A stretch of 37,278 nucleotides of DNA from Candidatus Uhrbacteria bacterium (GCA_016235605.1 JACRJW010000002.1:1-37278), one strand, 5' to 3'. Numbered from the stretch's first letter, positions 1 to 9,375 are shown. Made by a program: numbers and translations. Notes: generated from the sequence alone by a model not told the origin.

Positions 1-1023
1 CACGTTGTTGACGGAAACGCCGCCCTCCTCTAAAAACATCCCGATCGCGTCTTGAGAAGACACGGCAAAATCTGGCGACCAATTGCTATCGCGAAAAAAC
101 CATTTCGTGGTCGCATTGTAGCGCTGCAAAGGAGATGGCGCTGTGCGTGTGATGCCCTCAGACGCTGCATCGTCAAGCACATAGACGTCGGTCGTCTCAA
201 GCTCGGTGATGTCCCCTCCTGAAGTTTTCAGCACTCCATAGGTTCCCATGAACCCACCGCCTGGACGCAGTTCATTGTTGTTCAAAAACAGCAGGAGCGC
301 TGAAGTCTCATCTTCAACACCTACAAACGCTGGCAGGAGTCGCACAAGCGAACGCAAAAAATCTAACTCTCCCGTCAGCTCATCTACTTGAACACGTAAT
401 GGGTCCATGAGAGAGAGCATGGGACCGATCGTCGTGGCTTGTGACAGGATGGCCAGCTCTTGGGAGACCAAGTCCAACCGTGCAAACAAGAGATCTAGAT
501 CGTCGGCCGATGCACTTAACCTGGCAAGCATCGCACGTTTGGTTTCGGTTGATAGATCGCCAAAGGTGATGGTCGGCACAAGGCCCTCTTTCATTTGTGC
601 CAAGTATTCGTCCGAGAGGCCTGAAAGTTGAACAAGATCTTCCCCCAGAACAAAAAATGGCCGCAGGGCTTCCACCAAATCGTGGCCTGAACGCATGATG
701 TCAGCAACGGAGGCGATATCGGATCCAACAACCGGAAGCCAGGAAACAGATGAGAGGACAGGCAAGTAGCGCTCTGAAGCGGCAAAAGAATCCTCTGCCC
801 TCCCGAGCGAAAAAGACGCTGTGCCAAAAGAAAACTGCGTGGCTTCTTCTTTGGCCTCCAGAAGGGCATCACGCGCATCCACGGCATGGGCAAAAACTTG
901 TACCGCACTCAATACCACCACGGCCATCCAACACGTGACGACGATCCCGATGACGATCAAAACGAAGCACACCGTATGCGTCTGTGGATGCTGGCGTTCA
1001 AGATATGCTTGGGAGTGAGGCAT
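1..1023 (-). CDS. DUF4012-like membrane protein, C-terminus cut by left window edge
   Basis: Manual minus-strand reading from ATG at 1021-1023 stays open to base 1: MPHSQAYLERQHPQTHTVCFVLIVIGIVVTCWMAVVVLSAVQ...LFLNNNELRPGGGFMGTYGVL..., with N-terminal TM and the 'NNNELRPGGGFMG' signature. Not in the ORF track because it is partial. Confidence 0.85.
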   Translation of the reverse strand, partial: MPHSQAYLERQHPQTHTVCFVLIVIGIVVTCWMAVVVLSAVQVFAHAVDARDALLEAKEEATQFSFGTASFSLGRAEDSFAASERYLPVLSSVSWLPVVGSDIASVADIMRSGHDLVEALRPFFVLGEDLVQLSGLSDEYLAQMKEGLVPTITFGDLSTETKRAMLARLSASADDLDLLFARLDLVSQELAILSQATTIGPMLSLMDPLRVQVDELTGELDFLRSLVRLLPAFVGVEDETSALLLFLNNNELRPGGGFMGTYGVLKTSGGDITELETTDVYVLDDAASEGITRTAPSPLQRYNATTKWFFRDSNWSPDFAVSSQDAIGMFLEEGGVSVNNV

Positions 1024-1037
1024 GATCCTAGTATACC

Positions 1038-2084
1038 TCAAATGAACCACTGGCGGATTCCTTTTCCCGATCGTTTCCGTTGGGATCGCGTCGCGTGTCT
1101 CTTGTGGAGCATCACGGGGACCAGGGCGAGGGCGCCCACAAAAGCCTTAAGGCCTTGATCAAAAAAAACAACGTAGAGAAATCGCGCGGCTTCAGAGGGA
1201 AGAAACCACGGCAGAGCCAGCAGCGCATGCACGAATTCCACGTTCTTCAAAAGCATCAGCCACTGATTGCGGGTGGAATAAAAATTCCTGATGGAAGATT
1301 TTGTGCGCCAGTTGCGGATCTTCTGCAGGATTCCACTCTTCTCCGGACCGTACATCCCTCGATAATGGAAGGCTTTTGCTTGTGGGACATACAGCGCGTC
1401 CCAGCCGAGCTGCTGCAGGCGCCAGGCCAAATCCACATCTTCCTTATACGAAAAAAAATCGTGGTCAAAAAATTCATCTTTGTAGCGGGCCTCTTGCAGA
1501 GACAGCGCGCGATAGAGCACGAGGGCGCCACTGATGCCAAACACGGATTGAAGCTCATCGAATTGTCCCAGGTCCAGCTCTCCAGCTCCGCGGTCGGTCA
1601 CAGTGAAATTGTGGTGGGGATTGAGTCCTGTGGAGTCGATACGATCTGAGTGGACCGTCTCTTTGAACACCTCGTCCGCCAGATTCTCCCCAAAAGCCCG
1701 CATGAGCTTTCCCCCAAAACTCCCACACTCGGGATGGCCATTCACCTGTGCCAGGAGTTCCTCCAAGAAGGTCGGAGTAAAAATGATGTCTGGATTTGTG
1801 ACCAGGATAAATCGATCCTTAATTTCTCCTGAAGACCAGTGTTCAATGGCGTAGCGGATGCCTTGGTTATGCGCGGTCGCAAATCCGAGGTTCCGCGCGT
1901 TTCGAATCAGGACCACGTCAGGATAGTGTTCACGGAGGTAGGCTTCAACCCTGTCGTTGGATCCGTTATCGATCACAACCACATTGAAATCCCTGTACGT
2001 CTGGACCATAATGGATTTCATGAGCTCTGGGATGAACTGCATGGAGTTCCAAGCGACGATGTTGATGCTGACTTTGGGAGTCAT
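1038..2084 (-). CDS. Glycosyltransferase family 2
   Basis: MTPKVSINIVAWNSMQFIPELMKSI..VVIDNGSNDRVEAYL..LVTNPDIIF; GT-A fold motifs. Start taken at MTPKVS rather than the longer ORF start at 2138. Confidence 0.88.
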   Translation of the reverse strand: MTPKVSINIVAWNSMQFIPELMKSIMVQTYRDFNVVVIDNGSNDRVEAYLREHYPDVVLIRNARNLGFATAHNQGIRYAIEHWSSGEIKDRFILVTNPDIIFTPTFLEELLAQVNGHPECGSFGGKLMRAFGENLADEVFKETVHSDRIDSTGLNPHHNFTVTDRGAGELDLGQFDELQSVFGISGALVLYRALSLQEARYKDEFFDHDFFSYKEDVDLAWRLQQLGWDALYVPQAKAFHYRGMYGPEKSGILQKIRNWRTKSSIRNFYSTRNQWLMLLKNVEFVHALLALPWFLPSEAARFLYVVFFDQGLKAFVGALALVPVMLHKRHATRSQRKRSGKGIRQWFI

Positions 2085-2115
2085 AATGTTTGTATGGTAA
2101 CACAAACTATAAGGC

Positions 2116-2175
2116 TGGGAGCTTAGCTCCCAACTCAAGCTGATTTTACAGTCTAAGTTGGGAGCTTAGCTCCCA
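2116..2175. repeat. Two identical 17-nt palindromes (TGGGAGCTTAGCTCCCA) in a divergent intergenic region
   Basis: Copies at 2116-2132 and 2159-2175, each a near-perfect dyad around a central T. Confidence 0.85.
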
Positions 2176-2185
2176 ATTGTCACCT

Positions 2186-2812
2186 ATGAAATTCGATGCA
2201 ATCATTTTCGACTGGTCAGGGACCTTGAGTGATGACCGGCGGCCCGTCTATGAAGCCAACATCGGGATGCGGGCGCACTATGGACTTCCGTCCAATACGT
2301 TTGAAGAATTTTTTCACACGACCAGAATGACGCCGATTGAGTTTTTCCGCGAGAACGGCATAATGGATTCTAGCGATGAGATCTACGCGCTCTATCGAAA
2401 ATTCTTTGCACAATCCCTGGAGGCTGGCGTGCGCCCAAGTGTTTACCCAGAAGCTCACGAGGTTCTCTCACACCTGAAAAACGCAGGGATTCCAACGGCT
2501 GTCGTGAGCTCGCATCCAAACATCTTTTTGAAACAAGAGGCACAAGAGTATCTGCTCGCGCCGTTTTTTGAGATCCTGCACGGTGACGCGCGAGACAAAG
2601 TCTCGGCGCTCAAAGACGTCTGTCAAATCCTGGGAGTTGAGCCAGGACGAAGTCTGTATGTGGGTGACACAACTCATGATATACAATCAGCCCGCGAGGC
2701 GGGACTCACAACAGCAGGAGTCGCCACGGGTTACCACACGCAGGAGGCTCTTGAATCCCAGAGCCCTGATCATTTGTTTCTCAACCTCTTAGACCTTCTC
2801 CCTATCATCTAG
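2186..2812 (+). CDS. HAD-family hydrolase (phosphoglycolate phosphatase-like)
   Basis: [17 protein letters not shown] (DxxGT), ...VVSSHPN..., ...[19 protein letters not shown]. Confidence 0.88.
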   Translation: MKFDAIIFDWSGTLSDDRRPVYEANIGMRAHYGLPSNTFEEFFHTTRMTPIEFFRENGIMDSSDEIYALYRKFFAQSLEAGVRPSVYPEAHEVLSHLKNAGIPTAVVSSHPNIFLKQEAQEYLLAPFFEILHGDARDKVSALKDVCQILGVEPGRSLYVGDTTHDIQSAREAGLTTAGVATGYHTQEALESQSPDHLFLNLLDLLPII

Positions 2813-2813
2813 T

Positions 2814-3527
2814 ATGAACCATGAACGCCCAAAAGTCGGAACCGCTGTCATCATCGTCAAGGACGGAAACGTTTTGATGGGACGACGCAAAGGAGCGCAC
2901 GGAGAAGGAACCTGGTGCCCGCCCGGTGGGCATTTGGAATTTGGAGAATCGTGGGAAGAGTGCGTACGGCGAGAGACCATGGAGGAAGCTGGAATTGAAA
3001 TCCAAAACGTGCGGTTCGTAGGTGCCGTGAATAATCACGAGCCTGATTGGGGTACGCACTACATCACGCTGTTCATGCAAGCAGAGTATCTCAGAGGCGA
3101 AGTGAGAAACTGTGAACCAGAAAAGTGTTCAGGCTGGGAGTGGTTTAGCTGGGAGCAACTTCCCTCTCCCCTATTTGCTCCTGTCGTAAACTTCCTGCGC
3201 CAGGGCTATCACCCCCTTGCCCGACGACATGACAAACTCGTTCGCGACAAAATCGTGGAGATCATCCAGGCCGCTGGTGGAGTGGCGGACTCTTACACGG
3301 CTGACGACCAAGAGTACAAAGATCGACTCCAAACGAAACTCTGCGAGGAAGTCCTTGAATATCTAGAAAGCGAAGAACCTGAGGAGCTTGCCGACATCCT
3401 TGAAGTCGTCCAAAGCCTCACGGCTCTCACGGGGACGAACCGCGAACAGCTCCAACTCATCCAATCAAAAAAACGCGAGGAGCGCGGAGGATTTGAAAAA
3501 CGAATCGTTCTCACAGAGACCCGATGA
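2814..3527 (+). CDS. NUDIX hydrolase fused to a MazG-like/phosphoribosyl-ATP-pyrophosphohydrolase-like domain
   Basis: Nudix box [24 protein letters not shown]-terminal [18 protein letters not shown]...[24 protein letters not shown] resembles noncanonical NTP pyrophosphatases. Confidence 0.85.
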   Translation: MNHERPKVGTAVIIVKDGNVLMGRRKGAHGEGTWCPPGGHLEFGESWEECVRRETMEEAGIEIQNVRFVGAVNNHEPDWGTHYITLFMQAEYLRGEVRNCEPEKCSGWEWFSWEQLPSPLFAPVVNFLRQGYHPLARRHDKLVRDKIVEIIQAAGGVADSYTADDQEYKDRLQTKLCEEVLEYLESEEPEELADILEVVQSLTALTGTNREQLQLIQSKKREERGGFEKRIVLTETR

Positions 3528-3699
3528 CTCACCGTGCCCAGGAGTGTTGAAAAACCGTCAGGAAGGCCGCGTTCATCTTTCGCCAGGCACCATGCCTGTT
3601 TCTTGCGGCCTGAGTGACGAGGGGCGCCGGGTAGGACGGTTGGGAATCAACGATGGTTGGGGCGACCCCGTGTTTTGAAACAGTCCTGGGCACGGTGAG
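3528..3699 (+). ncRNA. Candidate structured RNA family 1, copy A
   Basis: Closing stem TCACCGTGCCCAGGA (3529-3543)/TCCTGGGCACGGTGA (3684-3698), plus C3528-G3699. AACCGTC (3553-3559)/GACGGTT (3635-3641) crosses GGGGCGCC (3621-3628)/GGCGACCCC (3661-3669). Variable hairpin GGCCGC/GCGGCC. Confidence 0.75.
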
Positions 3700-3709
3700 G
3701 CGCACAAAA

Positions 3710-5194
3710 CTACCTCGCCTTCTTTGTCACATGAAACCCAAGATATTTTCCCAGCATCAGCCGTGTTTGGGCGTCGATGGCCGGGAAAGAACCAAACAAA
3801 ATAAACGTCACGGGAAGAAGAATCCATTGGAGGAGCATCACGATCCACCTGTGAGACCGCACTTCCTGTGGCCGGCGCGGAAGCAGCGTGAAGGACATAG
3901 CCGCGGAAATAAAGACACCGATCATGGCCCACTGCATGATCTGCTCCAGAGTAAACGGCGCGGCCTGGATGAGCGCATTGGTTTCTCCCTTTGCGACCCA
4001 CAGAGGCAGCCAACCCAGAACAAACATGGTAATGGGCGCCGTGGCCCACGTGTACATCCCTTCGACGTGATTAAAAAAATAACGGAACTTCTTCAAGCGT
4101 GGAATCTGCTTGTCGTGTTTGAACCCGTGGACGAGATACGGTAAGTGCTCCACGCCCCACGCCCAACGCCGCATCTGGACATAGAGACCCTTGAGAGATT
4201 CCAGATACGTTTTGCCAGAAACCGCGTCCATCGAAACCGGCAAGAAGACCGGCGTCACACGATAGTCCCCGTGGTAATGCAAAAACGCCTGCATGAAAAT
4301 CCGCGAATCCTCACTCACGATATCCTTCTGCCAGAACCGCACGTCGCGCAACATCTTCCAGGGCATGGAGTGGGACGAAAACGTCCAGAGCCGATCCGGC
4401 CGCGTGAGCTCACCAAACAACCAAAACGTCGTGCCAAACGCCGCGATGCGCACAGGCGCTGAGGCTCTCCAGATGTTGTTGGAGAACAACGCGATCGGCT
4501 GATACGAAGATCGCGTGGGCTGTGGAACTGTACAATAGAGATAGGTGAGGTAGGAAAAATATTGGGGATGCGCAATCGTGTCGATATCAAATGACGAAGC
4601 GATGAACTGTTCATCGGGGATGTCGGGATAGTTGCTTTGCAAAAATTTCTCCACTTCGTGTCCCATCCAGTTCAAATTGGATCCCTTTCCAGGAATCTCA
4701 CCTGGGAGACCTGCTGGATGGACCGTGACGATCAACTCTTTGAAAACGTTGTCAAATTCTTTTTTGATGCGAGCAATGTGTTTTGCAAATGCTCCTGCGT
4801 CCGCCTGCTCCCCGCCCAAAATAACCATCATCCGATCATGAGGGAAACGATTCTCTGTTAAGGATCGTAGCGTCTCACGAAGGATCGTGTAGTCTTCCCT
4901 GTAAGTCGGGAGAAAAACCAGATGGTAGATGTCTCGCGCCTGCGGCAGATCGGCAAGCTTGGCCTGCCAGTTGACGCGCGACGTGTCGCGGTGCCGTTTC
5001 CACGAAATCAAGACGAAAATATTGAAGTACAGCACGCGATAGAGCCACAACAAATCAAAAATGAGGATGAACACGATCACCCATAACGGTTGGACGAAGG
5101 AGAGCAGAAGCGCCATTGAAAAAGTCCCCCAAACCAACAGGCCGGGGAACATTTCCCAAAAACGTAAGTTGCCGTACTGGTAGCGCTCCGTCAT
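3710..5194 (-). CDS. Multi-TM glycosyltransferase (GT2/cellulose synthase-like)
   Basis: MTERYQYGNLRFWEMFPG... TM segments, ...FLPTYREDYTILRETLRSL..., QMRRWAWG (QxxRW-like), C-terminal TM helices. Start placed at 5194, just below repeat family 2 copy 1. Confidence 0.8.
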   Translation of the reverse strand: MTERYQYGNLRFWEMFPGLLVWGTFSMALLLSFVQPLWVIVFILIFDLLWLYRVLYFNIFVLISWKRHRDTSRVNWQAKLADLPQARDIYHLVFLPTYREDYTILRETLRSLTENRFPHDRMMVILGGEQADAGAFAKHIARIKKEFDNVFKELIVTVHPAGLPGEIPGKGSNLNWMGHEVEKFLQSNYPDIPDEQFIASSFDIDTIAHPQYFSYLTYLYCTVPQPTRSSYQPIALFSNNIWRASAPVRIAAFGTTFWLFGELTRPDRLWTFSSHSMPWKMLRDVRFWQKDIVSEDSRIFMQAFLHYHGDYRVTPVFLPVSMDAVSGKTYLESLKGLYVQMRRWAWGVEHLPYLVHGFKHDKQIPRLKKFRYFFNHVEGMYTWATAPITMFVLGWLPLWVAKGETNALIQAAPFTLEQIMQWAMIGVFISAAMSFTLLPRRPQEVRSHRWIVMLLQWILLPVTFILFGSFPAIDAQTRLMLGKYLGFHVTKKAR

Positions 5195-5201
5195 TTGAGA
5201 G

Positions 5202-5325
5202 ACCTTTGCAAAACTCGATGAGATTGCGTTGAACGGGCTGTCGAGCCCCACGAAACGTAGGTTATCTACGTAGAGTGGGGTCGACGGGTGCCCGTGAGAC
5301 GCAAGATCGCGAGTTTTGCGGAGGT
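5202..5325 (+). repeat. Long imperfect hairpin element, family 2 copy 1
   Basis: ACCTTTGCAAAACTCG/CGAGTTTTGCGGAGGT, TTGCGT/ACGCAA, ACGGGC/GCCCGT, TCGA(G)CCCCAC/GTGGGGTCGA, CGTAG/CTACG. Wobble pairs favour the + strand as RNA. Confidence 0.75.
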
Positions 5326-5330
5326 ATCAT

Positions 5331-6011
5331 TTATTTATCGGAGGAAATATCCTTCTTGAGGCGGTTCAAGAATTGATGCGCGTGTTCTTTGCCACCGAGC
5401 CCAAAGGCCAGTCCACCCGAGAGCGCCAACATGGCAACGAGCCCCGTGAACAGCACACGGATCAGCTCAGGGGCAATTTGGAGCTGGACCATCGCGGCCA
5501 TGAAACTAAAGATAAGAATCGACCACTTGGCAATGCCGGAGAGAAATTCCGCCGACGCCAGCTGGGCGGCCTCCACGGCTGACTTCACGACGTTCTGCAC
5601 AAAATTTGCAAGCAGGATCCCAGCCAACAAGATAATCACCGCGATGATGACGTTTGGGATAAACAGGACAACCCGTTTGAGATAATCCGTGACTTGATCC
5701 CAGCCCAACACGTCCGTGGCGGCGATGAGGGCGATAATCATGAAGAACCACTTCACGATCCATCCCAAGAGTCCGCCAATATGCAGACGCAGCCCCACGC
5801 GCTCAAACTGATGCGTCAGCTCGAGTTTCTTTGCGATCTCATCGATACGCAAAAGGGCGACCACTTTCTCGATCACACTTCGCAACACCATGGCCACGAT
5901 GAGGCCAATAAGGAACACCAGGACCGCACCGACCACGTTTGGAAGGTACGCAACGATCGTGTTCCAGAGCGAAAGCAGTGGGCCCTGAAGCACTTGGTAG
6001 GAAAAAGGCAT
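5331..6011 (-). CDS. MscS-like conserved TM-helix protein
   Basis: VVGAVLVFLIGLIVAMVLRSVIEKVVALLRIDEIAKKL... repeated TM helix pattern; C-terminal GLAFGLGGKEHAHQFL. Confidence 0.75.
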   Translation of the reverse strand: MPFSYQVLQGPLLSLWNTIVAYLPNVVGAVLVFLIGLIVAMVLRSVIEKVVALLRIDEIAKKLELTHQFERVGLRLHIGGLLGWIVKWFFMIIALIAATDVLGWDQVTDYLKRVVLFIPNVIIAVIILLAGILLANFVQNVVKSAVEAAQLASAEFLSGIAKWSILIFSFMAAMVQLQIAPELIRVLFTGLVAMLALSGGLAFGLGGKEHAHQFLNRLKKDISSDK

Positions 6012-6074
6012 AGAGAGAACATAGAAAGTGAATTAATGATTACTGGAAATGTACCATTTTTTGTGGATGTTCAG

Positions 6075-6485
6075 CTACGGGCTTATCCCCACGTCTGCCA
6101 AACGGGGCTTGGTGATGTTCGGCGGGCGGTTGTATGTGGGCAGAGCAAACGCGGCAGGATCTTGAATAGGCATTGAATAAAGGAGCTCCTTCAGGGAGAG
6201 CCTCTTTGGATTCTCGATCCCACGGATCGGGAGAGAACGCGCAAAAGCAATCGCATTGGCAATCGTGGTACTGACTCGACTTGCCGTAAAGGAACCGGGG
6301 CCTGTGACAACAAGGACGCCTGTCAGTTCCCCAAGAGGCACCTCCCACCTGTGCATCGTCTCATGGATCGTTTTGAGGTACTGCTCCGGTAAAATACAGG
6401 CAACCCGTTCCCGGACGATCTTGTGATTTTCAACGATCGCAAGCGTCAGGGAATCCATGTTCTGGGCGAGAATGGCGAGTTCCAT
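6075..6485 (-). CDS. tsaB: TsaB-like tRNA t6A biosynthesis protein (short form)
   Basis: MELAILAQNMDSLTLAIVEN...LTGVLVVTGPGSFTASRVSTTIANAIAFA; GPGSFT motif; only 136 aa. Confidence 0.65.
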   Translation of the reverse strand: MELAILAQNMDSLTLAIVENHKIVRERVACILPEQYLKTIHETMHRWEVPLGELTGVLVVTGPGSFTASRVSTTIANAIAFARSLPIRGIENPKRLSLKELLYSMPIQDPAAFALPTYNRPPNITKPRLADVGISP

Positions 6486-6488
6486 ACC

Positions 6489-7094
6489 CTAGGAATGTAA
6501 CCGATCGATCATCACGACTTTCTCACCGTTTAAGACCGAGAACAGAAACCGATCCGCGACCTGGCGGCGATCCAAAAATTCGTCCTTGGGCATGAGGGTA
6601 TAGTTGATCTCGTAGGGGATCTCAGATTCAAACTTGCTGATCATCTTTTCCAGATCCGCCTGCTTGATCGCGCCGACAATCAAAATATCGGTTGGGATAT
6701 CAGGAGCATCAACGAATCTCCCCGTGAAGGCAAAATAATCGATACGGCCTTTCTCTTGGATCTCTTGGACAAGATTCTGCTTCAACAGAATCTGGACTTT
6801 CTGGAACAAAGAACGCAAATCTTCGTACAAAATAAAATCTGTGTTCACCGAATAATATTTTTTCTTCTCGGAAAGTTTTTTTATGTGCTTCTCTGAACCA
6901 AGTTTTTCAACAATGAGGTTCAACTCAACCAAATTTTTCAACTCGCGCCGGACTGAATTGAGTTGGGCGCCCACTCGACGTGTGAGTTCGCGCACGAAGA
7001 AGGATTCCTCAGGATGTTGGAGAAAAAGCGCCAAGAGGTGCGCTCGCGTCTTTGAACCAAACATCTGTTCAAGCTTAAACGGTTTTTTGCTCAT
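6489..7094 (-). CDS. Winged-helix transcriptional regulator
   Basis: MSKKPFKLEQMFGSKTRAHLLALFLQHPEESFFVRELTRRVGAQLNSVRRELKNLVELNLI; wHTH pattern. C-terminal domain resembles a nucleotidyltransferase-like sensor. Start chosen at 7094. Confidence 0.7.
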   Translation of the reverse strand: MSKKPFKLEQMFGSKTRAHLLALFLQHPEESFFVRELTRRVGAQLNSVRRELKNLVELNLIVEKLGSEKHIKKLSEKKKYYSVNTDFILYEDLRSLFQKVQILLKQNLVQEIQEKGRIDYFAFTGRFVDAPDIPTDILIVGAIKQADLEKMISKFESEIPYEINYTLMPKDEFLDRRQVADRFLFSVLNGEKVVMIDRLHS

Positions 7095-7164
7095 AATGGC
7101 TTCATTTGCGCCTTGAATCGATCCGGGTATAATGTACACAAAGCTGGGAACGAGAGCAAATGGT

Positions 7165-9375
7165 ATGGCAAGTGAAATCAAAGCGGCACAGTACGAACCT
7201 CAATCGCCTGATGAGCATATCCGAGGGGTCTCGATCCTTCTTCCGGTCCAGGATCGAGGAGGTTTTGTATTCATGCTCGCCTACACAAAAAAAGAAAATG
7301 CAGATGCAGAACTGTTCCTGCAGATCTTGAATGACCAAATCCACCGCTTGGCGGATTCTTTCGGAAAAGAAGCCAATCCCCAGCATCGCTTTGAACAATT
7401 CCTTGGTGCACTGAATGAGACTCTCTCCTCACACGTGAGAGAAGGCCGCTTCCTGCTCCCGATCGAACACGTCCATGCCCTGGTGGGCGTTGCTTCTTCA
7501 CGCCAAATGTTTCTTTCAGGGACCGGCGAGCTGACGGCTTTGTTCCTGCATAAAAAACCCTCACAGCGCTATCAAATCTTTAATCTCTTCCGCGGCATCC
7601 AAACAGAGCAGTCGCTCCCTACGTGGGAAAAAACCTTTGCCGTGGTCTTGGATGGCGACCTCCATCCCGGTGACGTATTCTGTGTCTGCGACCGTGACCT
7701 CCAACAGGCCATCCCTCCCGAGGAATTAAACCAAATCCTCTGCACCCTCCCTCCGGTGAGCTCCGTTGAAAAAATCCGCCAGTACTTTTCGCACAAGGAC
7801 GGATTCCTCCTCACCGTCGTCAAAGTATCCGGACCAGAATCCTCTGCCAGCTCCCTGGACGCTCGAGGGGCGGTCCTCAAAGCCGACGTGTCTGTGGACG
7901 AGCTCCAGCGCATGGAGTCCGAAACGCATGATCTCCTGGAAGACCAGCGACCAAAACTCTCCTCGCTTATCCAGTCCATCATGCGCTGGATCAAAAATCC
8001 TTCCAGCACCAAATCGCGGATCCTCCAAGATCTCAATGCGCGTGATTCCGCCATGGTGGCCATCAAACGTGTGGGGCGCATCATCTGGCGTATCATGTTT
8101 TTCCTCGGCAAACGCTCTTGGAAACATACGAAGCTCACGATCAAAACTCTCGCGAACCCGCAGGAACGCGCACGGCTGAAAAAGCGTATCCGCCTGAACA
8201 AAGAAACGGGCCTGGAATACATCCGCTCGCTGATCCACCGAAGCCAGCGCATTCCCCGAGCCACGCAATTTTTGATCCTAGGCATTGGCGTGGCCGTCAT
8301 TGTGCTCACGATCGGCATCTCGTTCCTTTCGGAGTCCCAGGCGCGATCCGCAGAAGAAAAAACCTATCGAGAACGCCTCACGACAATTGATGACCTGATG
8401 GAACGCGCCGCGGGCGCCGTGATCTACAAAGACGAAGACCAGGCACGGAATTTGTACGTGAATGCGCAAACCATGATTGCGGAACTTCCCACCGATACGC
8501 CTGAACGCGCGTCTAAGGCAGCAACGCTGAACGCGGATCTTGAAAACGCCTTGGATGAAATCCGACATTTGGTCACGATCCCCAATCCTCCTCTCTTGGG
8601 AGACTTGGCAAACTTAAGCGACGGCGTATTCGGAAATAGCCTGATCCAACGCTCTGGAGCGCTGTATGTCTTTGGCTCCGATGGCCGTGTCTATACCTTT
8701 AACCGCGAGAGCAAACGCTTCGAGGTCGTGATTGGCGACGAGGCCAAAGGCGTTCCCGCTCTCTCCTCTTCTGAGGAAGAAGGGCGTCTCTACTTCTTAG
8801 GCCAAGACGGCGCCGTCTATTTCGTATCTGCTGAGGACGCCACCCTTGAAGCCACGGGGGCTGGCAATGCCGCATGGGTGGACATGGAAGCCTACGCCAA
8901 TCGCCTCTATGTCCTTCGGCCTACCTCCCGCGGGCAAGAAGGACAAATCCTCCGTTTCGACCGGAGCGGATCGAAGTTTTCAGGCGAATCCAACTGGATT
9001 ACGTCGCGCACGGTTTCCTTTGACGCTGCCATCTCCCTTGCTGTCGATGGGAATGTCTATGTACTCATGAAGGATGGAGGCGTGACTCGATTTGTGAGCG
9101 GGAGCGAGGAAGGATGGAACGTGGGTGTGGTGGATCCGACGATCACAAGCGCCACAAAAATCTGGACGAATCCAGAGAGCAAGTACCTCTATATCTTGGA
9201 ACCTGCCACCAATCGCTTGATCGTGTTTGAAAAAGAAAGCGGAGAATTCGTGGTACAATATCGTTCGGGCGCTTTTGGCGATCTCACCGATTTCGTGGTT
9301 GACGAACAGGGCTACACCATCTATCTTTTAGCAGGATCGAAAATTTATTCCATCGCCGCAAGTCACATCAAATAA
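7165..9375 (+). CDS. Large single-TM protein: N-terminal PP2C-like (degenerate) region, C-terminal beta-propeller-like repeats
   Basis: N-terminal ...VFMLAYTKKENADAELFLQILNDQI...; TM FLILGIGVAVIVLTIGISFLS; C-terminal repeats (GDLANLSDGVFG.., LYVFGSDGRVYTFNRES.., LYFLGQDGAVYFVS..). Domain calls are by eye. Confidence 0.7.
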   Translation: MASEIKAAQYEPQSPDEHIRGVSILLPVQDRGGFVFMLAYTKKENADAELFLQILNDQIHRLADSFGKEANPQHRFEQFLGALNETLSSHVREGRFLLPIEHVHALVGVASSRQMFLSGTGELTALFLHKKPSQRYQIFNLFRGIQTEQSLPTWEKTFAVVLDGDLHPGDVFCVCDRDLQQAIPPEELNQILCTLPPVSSVEKIRQYFSHKDGFLLTVVKVSGPESSASSLDARGAVLKADVSVDELQRMESETHDLLEDQRPKLSSLIQSIMRWIKNPSSTKSRILQDLNARDSAMVAIKRVGRIIWRIMFFLGKRSWKHTKLTIKTLANPQERARLKKRIRLNKETGLEYIRSLIHRSQRIPRATQFLILGIGVAVIVLTIGISFLSESQARSAEEKTYRERLTTIDDLMERAAGAVIYKDEDQARNLYVNAQTMIAELPTDTPERASKAATLNADLENALDEIRHLVTIPNPPLLGDLANLSDGVFGNSLIQRSGALYVFGSDGRVYTFNRESKRFEVVIGDEAKGVPALSSSEEEGRLYFLGQDGAVYFVSAEDATLEATGAGNAAWVDMEAYANRLYVLRPTSRGQEGQILRFDRSGSKFSGESNWITSRTVSFDAAISLAVDGNVYVLMKDGGVTRFVSGSEEGWNVGVVDPTITSATKIWTNPESKYLYILEPATNRLIVFEKESGEFVVQYRSGAFGDLTDFVVDEQGYTIYLLAGSKIYSIAASHIK

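Noticed and set aside
1080-1649. 189-aa plus-strand ORF and many similar overlapping ORFs in the track
   Set aside because: Lies antisense to clearly homologous genes (here the GT2 gene), without family motifs; treated as spurious.
3528-3699. Retron msr-msd or IS/IStron end, because of long inverted repeats
   Set aside because: No reverse transcriptase, transposase or TnpB-like ORF in the window, and the closing stems differ between copies, unlike terminal inverted repeats of one element.
5202-5325. Hammerhead ribozyme in family 2 copy 1 (CGATGAG ... CACGAAACG)
   Set aside because: Resembles CUGAUGAG...CGAAA, but the CUGAUGA core is not exact, the arrangement of three helices and a cleavage site is missing, and copies 2 and 3 do not keep CGAAA.
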